From Paraspadella gotoi (Eukaryota; Chaetognatha), in NCBI GenBank assembly GCA_051294375.1, contig CM119269.1, positions 21,843,167 through 21,907,166 on the forward strand: DNA of 64,000 nt, read 5' to 3'. The number at the start of each line of letters is the position of its first letter. Position 1 is the stretch's first letter. Shown piece after piece: positions 44,803-56,790 of this stretch. The notes beneath the pieces were generated by a model. It was not told the origin of the DNA and did no database searches. It saw nothing but the letters and a program-made list of their open reading frames with translations. Made by a program: the position numbers and the translations under genes.

Positions 44803-45186
44803 TGTATCGTAACTGTGCAAAGTCCCGAGTCTGAAAACGTCTCGCTCTCAACTTGACAATCCAATCGTTTTCTTGTTCGTTGAATATGTAACAGCCTCGC
44901 AAAACAAAACCGATTCCATTCTAACACTCTCTCTTTCTCGCTGTCTCGCTCTCTCTGTGTCTCTGTCTCTCTCTCACTTTTTTTTCTCTTTTCCTTCTTA
45001 TCCGTTTTTGTCTTAGCTTCTTTTCTTTGTATTTTTTTCTTCCAGAAAAAAAAAGCGAAAGAAAATAACAAAGAAATTCTTTCGATAAAAACTGCCTCTT
45101 TCTCTCTACTAGGGGCAGCCGCACTCAATGGGGTGAGACAAAAATTTACAGTGAGTACATGCTCAAACGAAAACTCATACATTTTT

Positions 45187-45286
45187 NNNNNNNNNNNNNN
45201 NNNNNNNNNNNNNNNNNNNNNNNNNNNNNNNNNNNNNNNNNNNNNNNNNNNNNNNNNNNNNNNNNNNNNNNNNNNNNNNNNNNNNN
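45187..45286. other. Assembly gap, 100 N, flanked by identical ends
   Basis: The 39 bases before the gap (45148-45186) and after it (45287-45325) are the same, starting ACAGTGAGTACATGC. Copy 1 has this sequence once (about 35896-35935), so the gap is probably an unmerged overlap with no missing sequence. Confidence 0.95.
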
Positions 45287-45660
45287 ACAGTGAGTACATG
45301 CTCAAACGAAAACTCATACATTTTTAAGTATACTTTCAATGAACAAAAAATTTTTTATATGGCTCTATACCTTAGTAATTATTTTTTTGATATTTATTTA
45401 TAGATAAGAAAGGCCTAAAATTTGTTTTTGAAATTTTAAATTTTAAGACCAGATTCAGATAGTATAATTCTTTTTTAAATATTTTTTAACTTTTTATGCT
45501 CTATCAGATTCCATCAAATAATTTTAAGATTTCTAAAAAAAAAGTTATATAGTAACATAATAAAAAAGCTTTTTTAACAAAAAATATTTTAATATAATCT
45601 ATGCTCATTATACTCTGTTTCTATATGTTTCTCTCAGTTTCTCTCTGTATTTTTCCTCAC

Positions 45661-45697
<37 letters not shown>

Positions 45698-46099
45698 CCC
45701 CATATGCCTCCTATCTTTTTTTCTCTCTCTCTCTGCTCCAATGTGATCTTCACTTGCTCTTCTACAAAATATTTTAACAAATATTTTTTTTTCGTATGCA
45801 ATTTTAGTTTATCTGCCTATGCTTTTATTCTATCTACTTGATCAAAGCATTTTAAACCAGATATAATAGATCAAAACAAAAAATAATATTATTTCGATTT
45901 TTTAAATTAGTAGTAAGTAAGTAGAAAAAATGTTTATGAGTGCCGCAGTAAGCAATCCGAAGTTTTAAGGCCCTTGAAAGTGATTTACATGTATTGGCGC
46001 AGCCACTGGTATTTTTTATACTTTGAACATGATTTTCTGTATTCTGTATTCTGGTATATTTTGTCTTAATTTAATATTGCAGTTACATTGTCCCACTTG

Positions 46100-46128
46100 C
46101 TTGTTTTCTCTCTCTCTCTCTCTCTCTC

Positions 46129-46166
<38 letters not shown>

Positions 46167-46175
46167 TTCATCTCT
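46100..46175. repeat. (CT)n microsatellite
   Basis: CT run of about 30 units with one GT interruption. Confidence 0.95.
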
Positions 46176-46319
46176 TCTCTCAAAATGCTTTCTTGGCTTC
46201 AGTTGCCAACATCCACCCAGAATTTCTTTTACAGAGCAAGACTAATACTGCGAAATCTTTTCACTTTTGTTTTCAATATAATTTTCATAAATTCGCTAAA
46301 TTCACGAAGTTAATAAATC

Positions 46320-46351
46320 CTCTCTCTCTCTCTCGTCTCTCATCTCTCTCT

Positions 46352-46382
<31 letters not shown>

Positions 46383-46660
46383 TCATCTCTCTCGCGACCT
46401 TGGCAAAATTTACTTCCTCTTTTCAACTCGAAGAGATGACGTCGACTTCTCTTCTTGTTTTTTCTCTCGTTTCCTGTCATCTGTGGTGATTGTGAAAGTC
46501 TTACTCTCGTCTCTTCTCTCCTTCTCGTCATTCGTCTCTCTACTCCTCTCATTCTCTTCTCTCTCTCTCCTCTCTCTCTCTTCTCGTCTCTCTCTCCACG
46601 TCAGGCTCGTAGTCTCTCTCTATCTCTCTGTCTCTCTATCTTCTGCGGGGCTCAAACTTT
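46320..46660. repeat. CT-rich microsatellite cluster
   Basis: CT runs with GTC and ATC interruptions. An about 90-bp piece (46425-46505) recurs in altered form at 46705-46800, a short internal duplication absent from copy 1. Confidence 0.85.
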
Positions 46661-46809
46661 ATTGCCATCTCGTTCGGCAGACGGCCGGAAATTTGACTTG
46701 CCTCTTTTTCAACTGAAGAGAATGAGGTCGACGTTCGGTCTTCTTGTTTTTACTCAACCGTCGTTTTGATCATCCTGGTGATGTGGTGAAAGTCTTGCTC
46801 TATCGCTCT

Positions 46810-48545
46810 CTGTCTCTCTCATCGTCTGCTCTCTCTCTCTGCTCTCTAGCTCCTGCTCAATGGCTATAATACGGATCGCTCGGCAGCGTGCCGGGAGCAG
46901 AACACGCGCGGCGGGCCGATCGGCTTCTCCTGACTTCGACTTCTTTCGCTCGGCTGCATCTTACTCCTCTTCCTCTTGCCTTCTTCCCTATCTCCCGGAT
47001 ACCGCGCGGCCTGCAAAGTCGATCCGATCGGAGCTGTAGCGGCGAACTTACTCTTATATATAATAAATATTCTTCTTACGCCTCCATCACCAGTCAACCG
47101 AGGCCAATTTATCTCTCTGCATCCGAGCGAATCGATCATGAGTTCGCGCGGATCCGGGAGTCTCTTATAAATAATAAGTAATATAGTAATATATCTTTCT
47201 CGGCAATTATTAAACGCACAACGAAAGTCTTTTATTTATAATTATTATTCATAAATGTTTTATTGTTATATTATATAAATATTATTTAAAATTCTATTTT
47301 AATGATTTTTTATTGTTTGATTTTATTATCTTAAGCCTTTACTTAGCTTAATCCTAATGGTACTGAATATTTTTTTGCTTCAAATAATTTCAATACTTAA
47401 TAAAATTAAAAAGAATCACTAATAATAAATTTTAAAAAATAATAATACTCATATATTCATCATAACTTACTTTTAAACTAATAACATAATCATTACCTAA
47501 ATATTAATGATAATAAACAATAATATCAAATATTAAAAAAATATGAATATCTGGCATTCTGTTAATTTTCTTGTCCCAAAGAAATATATCATCTTAGTCC
47601 GTTCTCTTTTGCGGCATTTCCTTTTCTTTTTCCATTGGAATTTATTAAGAAAAAACGCTTGCTCTTGCATTTTCCAACTCCAGGAATGGCGCAAGTAAAT
47701 ATGTTTTTACATCAACTGAAACAGTTTTAATTATTTTAACATTCTATGTAAATTCATTTGTTTAGCCCACTACATATCAAATTTAAAGGAAAAAAGTCTA
47801 GCACAGTATTTTGTCTGGGGAGTTAGTTAAGTTCCATTCTGTTTTGAGAGGTCGCCTTATGACCGAGGATGTTGAGCAAGCTGAAACAAAAGCGCGACAT
47901 TAACAAAAACAGTTAGTTGTCTGGAAATCCTGCCATTTTGTGCAGCCAGTTTTCATTTTTAAAATCATTTTAAAATTATTTATAAACAAAAAATTGTCAA
48001 TTGATTTTCTTTTCTCTCTAAGAAATAAAATGAAAAAAAAAATTACAGAAAAAAATGAATGTCAAGAAATTCTAATGAAAAAAATAGTTTAACCAATAGT
48101 GGAATAGATAATAGGAATGTGTTAAGTGCTGTTCCCATTAAATTAAATTGTGGTCGCTCGCCTTATGTCTAAGATGATTTCTAAGATCATCAAAACAATA
48201 ATGGAAAGAAAATGAGAATGTAGTTCTTGAGGTTCATGAGGCTGGTGTTGTTCTTTTTTGATGCACATAATGAAAAGAAACGAGAAAGATAACAAAACAC
48301 AGCAACTGCAGATTATATTTTTTATTTTATAATATATTAAAAAAAGAATTTTATCATAAGGTTTGAAATATGTTATGAAAAAAATTTTGGGTATGTTTTT
48401 AGTTTATGTATATTTATAAACATGTAAGATTAGAAAGTAAAAAGTGGAGATAATGAACAAAGATGTTACAATTTTAGAGAGAAAAAAAGATAGGAAGAAA
48501 ATAAAAGAGCGAGAGAAGGCAAGCTAGAAAAAGTAAGAAAGAGAG

Positions 48546-48590
<45 letters not shown>

Positions 48591-48860
48591 AGAAGAAGAG
48601 AGAAGAAAATCCGGGCCCATCGCGTCGGATTTCGAACTGGAAGAAGCCCGACTCACATCTAGAGAGAGAAATATCCCTGATGCCGAGCGGGAAGAAGCCC
48701 GGAAAGAGAAGTTTGAGTCGGTCGGCAGCCGCTCGCCGCCGCTTCCGGTCTGACGGCTGCGTACGGGAGAGGCTGAGTTATAATGACTCCTCTCTCTTAT
48801 CTCTCTCTCTACGTCTCGTCATCTCTCTGCTCGTCTCTCTGCTCTCCGGCTCTCTCTCTC
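46810..48860. other. About 2 kb insertion present only in copy 2
   Basis: Copy 1 continues without interruption near 37350, whereas copy 2 has this extra segment. It consists of a GC-rich left part (46861-47165), an AT-rich middle (47170-48480), a GA tract (48540-48586) and a GC-rich right part (48600-48775). The left part has a 91-codon minus-strand frame and the right part short frames, but none is recognisable. No clear terminal inverted or direct repeats. It may be a mobile element or haplotype-specific insertion. Confidence 0.5.
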
Positions 48861-49468
48861 TCTCTCGCTTCCTCTTCTCTTTTCTAATCTTTTTCTTTCT
48901 TTCTCTCCCTTCTTCTCTCTCTTGCCTTTCTCTCTCCTATGTCATCGGTAACTCTCTCTCTCTCCTCTCTCCTGTCTCTTGCCCTCTCGTCTGCTGTGCT
49001 CCTTTCTCTCTCGGTCAAACTGACTCTCTCTCCCTGCTTTCTCTTCCCTCTCTCTCCCTCCCTCTCGTCCCTCTCCGCTCTCTCGTCTCTGAGTATTTCA
49101 GCCTCGTAATTTTCCCTTCCCACTAGACGAAGAGGAAAATTTTCCAAAAACTTTCGCCCTCATACGAATGCGAGGCTAAATGACTCCATCTCTTTTTCTC
49201 TCTCTCTCTCTCTTTCTCTTCACCTCTGTCTCGCTCTCAGCTCTATTCTCCCCCCCCTAATTTTCTATTCTTTTTTTCTCTTCCTCGTCTCCGGCTTTTA
49301 CTTCATAATTTTTTTCGTTTTGGTTCAGAGGGAAGGAAGACCCTTCGACTTCGTTGAAAAAAAGGAAAAAAGAAAAAAAGTTTTGTTTAAATTTTTAAGA
49401 GAATTTTTTTTCTTTTGGTTTTGCGCAAGGAAGAGAATCGGGCTTTAAGGTGGGGAAATTTGTGACGG

Positions 49469-49474
<6 letters not shown>

Positions 49475-49541
<67 letters not shown>
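49475..49541. repeat. (GA)n microsatellite
   Basis: GA run of about 33 units. The facing CT tract at 49670-49760 makes another GA/CT pair. Confidence 0.97.
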
Positions 49542-49543
<2 letters not shown>

Positions 49544-50519
49544 GTAGAGGTTAAAAATCCTTCTCGGGTCCTTCGAATTCCTTCCCTGCTTCTAAATGCG
49601 CAATCATATCAACGTCGAGAGGCCACTAAATTCCGATGGTTCATCGCAACATTTCTGTTTTTGTCCCTCTCTCTCTCTCTCTCGATCTCTCTCTCTCGTC
49701 TCTCTCTCTCTCTCTCTCTCTCATCTCATCTCTCTGCTCTTCTCTCTCTCTCTCTCTCTCACACGACGCTTTCAGCCCTTCCATTTTCGGGCCATTTTTA
49801 AGGGGGATTTTTTAGACACAGCTCGGGTGGCTTTCAGGTTTGCTGCTTCCATTTTGGTTTCTGATCCTCACTTTATTTTTTCATTTTTTTTTATTTTTTA
49901 GTTTCTCTTTTTTCTTTTTTCTTTCTTTTTTATTTATGTTTTCCTATTCCTTATCTATTTCATATTTCCCTTTATCTTTTCTTATTTTTCTTTCTTCTCT
50001 TTTTTCTTACCTATCTTTTTTCTCCTTTCTTTTTTCCTCTCTTTTTTCTGACAAAAACAACTTCTCACTTTATTCAAATAACCGATTTTTTTTATATTAA
50101 AGCTCATACTGGAAACCGTTTCTCCCGTTTCTTACCACCTTTCCTACCTTCTCTCTTTCCTACCATCTTTCCTTTCTTCTCTCGATTTCTTTTTTTAATA
50201 TCTTCCTCCCTTTTCTCCTCCCATCGCCCACGCAGTCAATTTTCCTCCTCACTCACTTCTCCTCCTCCTCCTCTTCCTCCTCCTCCTCCTCTTCCCTCAA
50301 AACGCCATCTGCATTCCAGTCCCAATCGCCCGCCCTCCCCCGCGCGCCCTCTTCCGTCGAAAGGCGTTTATCTCTCTCCTTCGCAGGCGTAATTTACAAC
50401 GCGATAGTCGAAAGTAATGTTTTCCTTGTTGATGTTTTGTTGCGGGTCTTTCTTGCTGTTTGCTCCCTTATTTTCTGTTGTCGGTCCATGTCGTTCTTCG
50501 TGAATGATCCATGCTTTTT

Positions 50520-50830
50520 TACCGTTAACCTGTTTGTTGATATTGTTGTTGTTGTCGTTTTTGTTGTTGTTGTTGTAATTGTCATTGTCGTCGTCGTTGT
50601 CGCTTTTGTTGTTGTTGTTGTAGTCTTAACTGTCATCGTCATCAACATCGTTGTTGTTGTTATTGTTTTCAATCTTTGACGTCATGATTTTCGAACTTTT
50701 TTCGTCGTCGTCATCATCTTCAATGTTGTTGTTGTTGTCATCGTCGAACTCGTTGAATGTTTGTTGCCTTGTTGTTGTTGTTGTTAAAACCCTTTTTTCG
50801 TCGTCATCGTCGTCGTCGTCGTCTTTCACC
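50520..50830. repeat. GTT/GTC trinucleotide tract
   Basis: GTTGTTGTTG, GTCGTCGTCG and GTCATC words in alternation. Frames through it give Val-rich or Asp/Asn/Thr-rich strings that have no gene character. Confidence 0.92.
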
Positions 50831-50944
50831 GTCGTTAGCGCCTTTTGTTTTTGTCTTTACTAATTAGATTAACCGAAAGACGTCGTCTCGTTGATCGATG
50901 TGAACGCGAGAGGTCGTTAGTTTGTTTGTTAAGTTGTTTTTGTT

Positions 50945-51660
50945 GCAGTTTATCAAAAATAGTGTTGTAACCTCTTTCTTTTTTCGATTGTTATATGTAT
51001 CTAGGTGCAAAATGATTTTTTGTTTTCAAACCAGAATTTTATTTTAAACCAAGAAGGGGCCAGCTCACTTTTGAGCTGCTTATCTTAATTCTTAATTTCT
51101 AACTTTATATTAAAGCATTTTTTTTACACTAAAATGTATCTTCTCACTTCACATTTTCATTTTTCACCTTCACTTATTTTATTTTTTTATTAAATAGTTA
51201 ATTGTTAATAACAGTTTTAAAAACTTTATTTGTTGTACCATATTGAAAATGTAATATTATTTTTCTCTCTCCCTGTCTCTCTCTTCTCTCTCTCTTCCTC
51301 TCTCCCATCCCAATCTCCTCCTCTCCACTCTGACCATTTCATTTCTTTTCAAAAACTAAAATCTCTATCTGTCCTCAATTCTTAAACCCTGTCCTCACCA
51401 CTGTGACCCACTATGTCTTTTTTTTCTCAACTCTGTGTTGGAAACTTTGCCCCCTCTCTCTCTCTCTCGTCTCATCTCTCTCTCTCATTCCTCTCTCTCT
51501 CTCTCTCTTCTCTCCTCTCTCTCTCTCTCTCTCTCCTCTTTCACAGGACAAAAACTGTACAAATTTTCCACAAATCAATTGACGCTCGAAGAAGGCTTGC
51601 ATCCAAAGCCGAAACATGTAGCGTTTATAATTATTTGATTAAATAAAATTCGTTGTGAAA
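50945..51660 (+). other. About 0.7 kb insertion in copy 2 only
   Basis: Copy 1 goes directly from GTTAAGTTGTTTTTGTT (39260s) to the AAAACAAAAGACCG region, while copy 2 has this segment between. It contains AT-rich DNA, a CT-rich tract (51455-51540) and a GCCGAAACATG motif near its right end. Such a motif in a 3' position recalls the tails of some retroelements. No recognisable protein. Confidence 0.5.
51579..51624 (+). ncRNA. Possible hammerhead/PLE-like GCCGAAAC motif
   Basis: GACGCTCGAAGAAGGCTT at 51581-51598 is followed after about 8 bases by AAGCCGAAACATGTAGC. AAGGCTT and AAGCC form a short stem and the outer GACGCT could pair partly with GTAGCG. The order stem-core-stem-GAAAC resembles a hammerhead ribozyme of Penelope-like elements, but the CUGAUGA core is altered, so catalytic activity is doubtful. 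Confidence 0.25.
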
Positions 51661-51969
51661 CAAAAATCATTTTGCCCAAATTATAAAACAAAACCGACGT
51701 TGCACATATAAGTCAGTTTTTGTTATTTTTTCCTTACAAAAGATCGTTTTTGGTTTTTATTTGTTAATTTGTTAGGTTTTTGGTCCATTTATAGAGAAAG
51801 AGAGAGCTCTTGTTTGATTTTTTTTTTTTAATTTTGTTAATTTTATAGTCATTTTTATACAAAAGTTTTCCATGCTTTTCTTATTCTTTTTCAATTTAAA
51901 AAAAATTATTTATATCAAAAAATTGGACGTAAGATATACAATATCTCTCTCAAATTCCTTAAAATGGAG

Positions 51970-52225
51970 ACCCTCTCTTTCTCATCTTCGTCTCTTCGCC
52001 TCCTCTCCCCTCCCGCCTCCGCTCTTCCTCCTCCTTTCCTTCTGCTCTCTCTCCTCTCTGTCGTTCCCTCGTCTCCGCTCCTTCTTTCCCGCCCTCGCTT
52101 CTCTTCTCTCTCATGCTCTCTCATCTCTCCTCTCTTCTTCTCTATCCTCCCTCTCTCCCCTCTCTCTCGCTGCCCATCCTCCTCGTCCCGCTCCTCCCTC
52201 GTCTCTTTCTTCTCTTTCTCCAACA
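51970..52225. repeat. Pyrimidine-rich tract
   Basis: CTCTTC/CTCCTC words. Longer and more complex than the equivalent tract in copy 1 (39540-39605). Confidence 0.85.
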
Positions 52226-52619
52226 ACAACACACACCATTTGTTTTATACTGCAAAATGAATGGATATTAGTTTGAGTCAGAATCCTATAAAACTCTCCT
52301 CAAATTCACGACCTCCATAATAGTCAGAGACGAAAAAATATATATTTATTTTTTTCGGCGTCTCGTCGTTGTTTTTATTTATATTATTGTTTCATTTTCA
52401 CATAAAATTAATTTTTCGTTTTCTTTTTATCTTCGTTGTTCGTGTCGTTCCTTCGCCTCATCTTTTTTATTTTCTCTTATTTTCCGTTTGTTCTTCTTTT
52501 GTTGTTGTTTTTTTTTGTCTTTTCTTTTCGCCACATTTTGGCTTCCTTTTCCCCAGAAGACGCATTTCATTCTTATTTTTTTATATTTTTTTATATTAAA
52601 AAAGCTTAAGCTAAAAAAG

Positions 52620-52800
52620 GTTAAGAATTAGACTTTAAGGAATAGGTTAGTAATTAAGTAATTAGGGTTAGTCATTAGCATAGGGGGCCTAAGGATTAAG
52701 GGTACGGGGTTAAGGTTAGGCTTTAGGATTAGAGTTTAGGATTAGAGTTTAAGATTGAATTAGGTTTATGGATTAAGGTTAATATTTAGGGTTAAGGCTT
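52620..52800. repeat. Degenerate TTAGGG-like island, copy 2
   Basis: AATTAGGGTTAGTCATTAG, GGATTAGAGTTTAGG and GGTTAAGG words. Repeats 39900-40090 with indels. Confidence 0.6.
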
Positions 52801-53039
52801 GAATCATAAATTTAAAAACTTATTTCGTTTAATTTTTAGTTTTAAATTAAAATCTGGGAATAAAAAACAGAAATGGGTCGCTTGTGGAAAAGAGAACCTA
52901 GATTTTTTTTCTTTTCCCCATTTTGTCGGTAACGCTTTATGCTTTGTTTCTCTGTTATTTATTTCTCTCTCCATTTTTATTTCTTTTTCCTTCTTTTTAT
53001 ACACGTTTATTTCTTCCGTTTCTTTCTTGTGTCCCTTTT

Positions 53040-53451
53040 TTTTCTTTTTTTTTCCCCTAATTTTTTTTCTTTCTTTTTTTCCCTAATTTTATTTTCTTTC
53101 TTTCTTTCCTTGAATTATTTTCTTCTCTTCTTATTTCCTTCTCTCTTATTTTTATTTCTCTTCTTATATTTTCCACTTTTCTTTCTCTTTTTTCCTTTTT
53201 TCTTTCCTGCTTTCTCTTTCCTCTCTTCTTTTCACTTTCTTTCCACTCTTATCGTTCCTCTTTTCTTTTCTTTCTTCTTCCTATTTTCTTTCCTTTCTTC
53301 TTCCTCTATTCTTTCCTTTCTTCTTCCTCTTTTCTTTTCTTTCTTCCTCCTCTTTCCTTTCCTTTCTTCTTCCTCTTTCATTTCCTTTCTTCTTCCTCTT
53401 TTTTCTTTTTTTCTTTCTTGCTTTCTCTTTCCTCTCTTCTTTTCACTTTCT
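53040..53451. repeat. TTTCTTTC/TTCCTC pyrimidine tract
   Basis: Nearly pure pyrimidine on the plus strand; ends at a 25-N gap. Confidence 0.88.
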
Positions 53452-53476
53452 NNNNNNNNNNNNNNNNNNNNNNNNN
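53452..53476. other. Assembly gap, 25 N
   Basis: Exactly 25 N. Strand composition flips from pyrimidine to purine across it. Confidence 0.98.
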
Positions 53477-54118
53477 AAAAGCAGAGATACCCAGCAACAG
53501 AGGAGGGACAGAGAGAGAAAAGAAGGGAGGAGCAGTAATTGGAGCAGGAGAAAGGCTGATCGAAGTGAGGAGGAATAGGGAAGGAAATCAGTGGAAGGGG
53601 AATAAGAGTAGTTAGAAGTAGGTAAAGGAGAAGGGAGGAAAGTGAAAAGAGGAAGAAAAAATAGAATAGAAAGAGGAAGAATGAAAGGAAAGCAAAAGAG
53701 GTAAGAAGTAGGAAGATGCAAAGTGAGGAAGGAAAAAGGAAAAGAAAGAAGGAAGAAAAAAGAAGGAAAAGAAGAAGAAGGAGAAAGGAAGAGGAAGACA
53801 AAAAGGAAGTAAGGGAGATACGGGAAGAGAGAGAAGTTAAGGATAATAGAAGAGAGAAAGAAAATAACGAAAGCAGGAATAAGGATAGAGGAATAGAAAG
53901 GAGAAAAAGAAGAAGACGAAGACTATTAAGGCTTTGTGTAGAGTGGAAAAGAAAGTCTTTCTTCTTCCTCTTTTCTTTCCTTTCTTCTTCCTCTTTTCTT
54001 TTCTTTTTTCTTCCTTTTTCATTTCCTCCCTTCTCTTTACTATTTCTAATACTCTTTTTCCCCTTCCATTGATTTCCTTCTTTCCTCCTTTCATCAGCCT
54101 TTCTCTGCTCAATTCTGT
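53477..54118. repeat. Purine/pyrimidine foldback between two gaps
   Basis: 53540-53650 in reverse complement closely follows 54010-54118: TTTCCCCTTCCATTGATTTCC and CATCAGCCTTTCTC are shared. The turn is near 53930-53950, where AAAGAAAGTCTTTCTT is itself palindromic. Copy 1 (40400-40990) has only the pyrimidine orientation, so the foldback is local to this copy. Confidence 0.8.
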
Positions 54119-54873
54119 NNNNNNNNNNNNNNNNNNNNNNNNNNNNNNNNNNNNNNNNNNNNNNNNNNNNNNNNNNNNNNNNNNNNNNNNNNNNNNNNNN
54201 NNNNNNNNNNNNNNNNNNNNNNNNNNNNNNNNNNNNNNNNNNNNNNNNNNNNNNNNNNNNNNNNNNNNNNNNNNNNNNNNNNNNNNNNNNNNNNNNNNNN
54301 NNNNNNNNNNNNNNNNNNNNNNNNNNNNNNNNNNNNNNNNNNNNNNNNNNNNNNNNNNNNNNNNNNNNNNNNNNNNNNNNNNNNNNNNNNNNNNNNNNNN
54401 NNNNNNNNNNNNNNNNNNNNNNNNNNNNNNNNNNNNNNNNNNNNNNNNNNNNNNNNNNNNNNNNNNNNNNNNNNNNNNNNNNNNNNNNNNNNNNNNNNNN
54501 NNNNNNNNNNNNNNNNNNNNNNNNNNNNNNNNNNNNNNNNNNNNNNNNNNNNNNNNNNNNNNNNNNNNNNNNNNNNNNNNNNNNNNNNNNNNNNNNNNNN
54601 NNNNNNNNNNNNNNNNNNNNNNNNNNNNNNNNNNNNNNNNNNNNNNNNNNNNNNNNNNNNNNNNNNNNNNNNNNNNNNNNNNNNNNNNNNNNNNNNNNNN
54701 NNNNNNNNNNNNNNNNNNNNNNNNNNNNNNNNNNNNNNNNNNNNNNNNNNNNNNNNNNNNNNNNNNNNNNNNNNNNNNNNNNNNNNNNNNNNNNNNNNNN
54801 NNNNNNNNNNNNNNNNNNNNNNNNNNNNNNNNNNNNNNNNNNNNNNNNNNNNNNNNNNNNNNNNNNNNNNNNN
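54119..54873. other. Assembly gap, 755 N
   Basis: Largest gap. Corresponds roughly to the end of the pyrimidine tract and the GC-richer 40950-41068 of copy 1. Confidence 0.97.
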
Positions 54874-55385
54874 GCTATCAGCAGCGCCCTCCATGAAATA
54901 AAAAAAGCAAGCGACGCCAATTCTAAACTGAATTTTGACGTCGGGAGGCGTCAAACGCTTTGGCCTTTCGCCGTTGTCGTCGACGTTGTAGTTGTCGTCT
55001 TCGTCATCGTCGTTTTCGTCGTCGTCGGCGGCGCTTTTAGCGTTAATTATAAAAATTCTCTCGGGAGATGGCGCGTCGAACGCTTTGGTCCGAAGGGCCG
55101 ACTGTTCTTTTTTTTTTCCTTTTTTTTTCTTTCCTTTTTTTCTCTTTTCTTCTCTTTCTTTTTTCTCGCCTTTTTTTTTCCCTTCCTCTTGTCTCCAAAG
55201 TCGAACGTTCACAGCTTTTTCACAGTTTCTCTCTCTGGTTTCTTTGCTCATTGTGATTTGTGAATCTTTCTTTTTTCTCTTCACAAGTTTTTTTTTTCTT
55301 TTCTTTTTCTTTAAAATTCGTTTTTTTCTTTATGTCTCTTTTTTTTCTCGCAATAGTTTTTATTTCTGTCTTGGCTTATTTCATC

Positions 55386-55490
55386 TCATCTCACATCGTG
55401 AACTTTGTACGATTCCGTCTCACATCGTGAACTATGTAGGAATTCCGTCTCACATCGTGAACTTCGTACGAATTCCGTCTCACATCTCGT
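55386..55490. repeat. Tandem 33-bp repeat, copy 2
   Basis: Units of TCTCACATCGTGAACTTCG plus TACGAATTCCG at a 32-33 bp period, about 3.5 units. Confidence 0.93.
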
Positions 55491-56009
55491 CCGCTTCTTT
55501 CCTCTTATCCTGTCGTCTCAATCGCGGTTTTCAACTTAATGAAATTTTTTTTTTAAATTATATTTCTTTATATAACTTTTGTAAAATATGTTACATGATA
55601 TTTTTAGGTTAAAGCTGCGAAAAATGACCAAAACGTTTTATCATATAATAGTTTCTACTACAAAGTGTTAAAAAGTGGAGAATTTGACCTTTTTTTTTCC
55701 TATTTTTGATGCTGAAGACATTGAAATTTTTAATAACATATTTTATATTTTTGATCTAACTTTTTATGAAGAACCAGAATCTTTAATAAACATTTTTAAA
55801 AAATTATTTTGAAAATTTATGATTATTAGATAAAGGATGATTTACTATAAATATATTGTAATTAATGATACTGTTCCCCAAACAATGTAAACAAAATATT
55901 TTTTGTACTCCCTTAATCATACTATCTCACGTCTAAATATCCTTGTTTGTTCACTCAAATAAATTTATGTTCCCCAGGCTCCACCTCTATTATAGAGTCA
56001 GGATCTCTC

Positions 56010-56260
56010 CCGCCCGCTTCTCCTTCTCCTCCCCTTCCCCTCCCCTATTCTTCCCCCTCTCTTTCTCTCCTCTTCCTCTCCCTTCCCTCTCTCCCTCTCT
56101 CCCTCCTTCTTCCTCTCTCCCCCTCTCTCCTCCTTCTCCTCTCTCCCCCTCTCTCCCTCCTTCTCCTTCTCTCCCTCCTCTCCCTCCTCCTCTCCTCTCC
56201 TCCCCCTCTCTCCCTCCTTCTCCTCTCTCCCCCTCTCCCCTCCTCCTCTCTTTCCCTTTC
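56010..56260. repeat. CCCCTCTC pyrimidine tract
   Basis: CTCTCCCCCTCTCTCCCTCC words; partner of 42195-42450. Confidence 0.88.
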
Positions 56261-56327
56261 ATCTTTGTAAGTGACTTTCACAGTCAAAGGTGAAATTCAA
56301 TAACGAAATACATTTCGCCACCGCAAA

Positions 56328-56328
56328 T

Positions 56329-56394
<66 letters not shown>

Positions 56395-56440
56395 GTCTCG
56401 CTCTCTCGCTCTCTCTCTCGCTCTCCCACTCTCTCTCCTC
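56328..56440. repeat. (CT)n microsatellite
   Basis: CT runs with CCT and CGCT interruptions. Confidence 0.95.
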
Positions 56441-56790
56441 TTGTCTCCTTATCTCTTGAGACCGACCTACATTGCACAAACTGCGCAATTCACAAAACTT
56501 AAAAGATGTAATCATGTTCAATTGTTATTTATTAAGGCGGAAAAAAGTTATATCTACTTGTAGGAATGATGAAAGGCTTAAACCACCAAAGCCTGTCCAT
56601 TGTTTATTTAATGAATGAATAATTTTATATTAGTTGTAAAATTTTGATAAATAATGTTAAAGTATCATTCATCTTATTACTGAAGTAAATATAAAAAAAA
56701 ATACACAAAACGAAGGCTAAGTCAGTTTATCGAGCAGCAAAGGAAAAGAGAAAGAGAGGAAGAGGCGGCAGCAAACGGAAAAATACAATC

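Noticed and set aside
50520-50830. Asp/Asn-rich or Val-rich protein
   Set aside because: Translation of GTT/GTC trinucleotides; no unique sequence.
53232-55284. Very long minus-strand frames of several hundred codons
   Set aside because: Most of their length is the 755-N gap, and the rest is purine/pyrimidine repeat.
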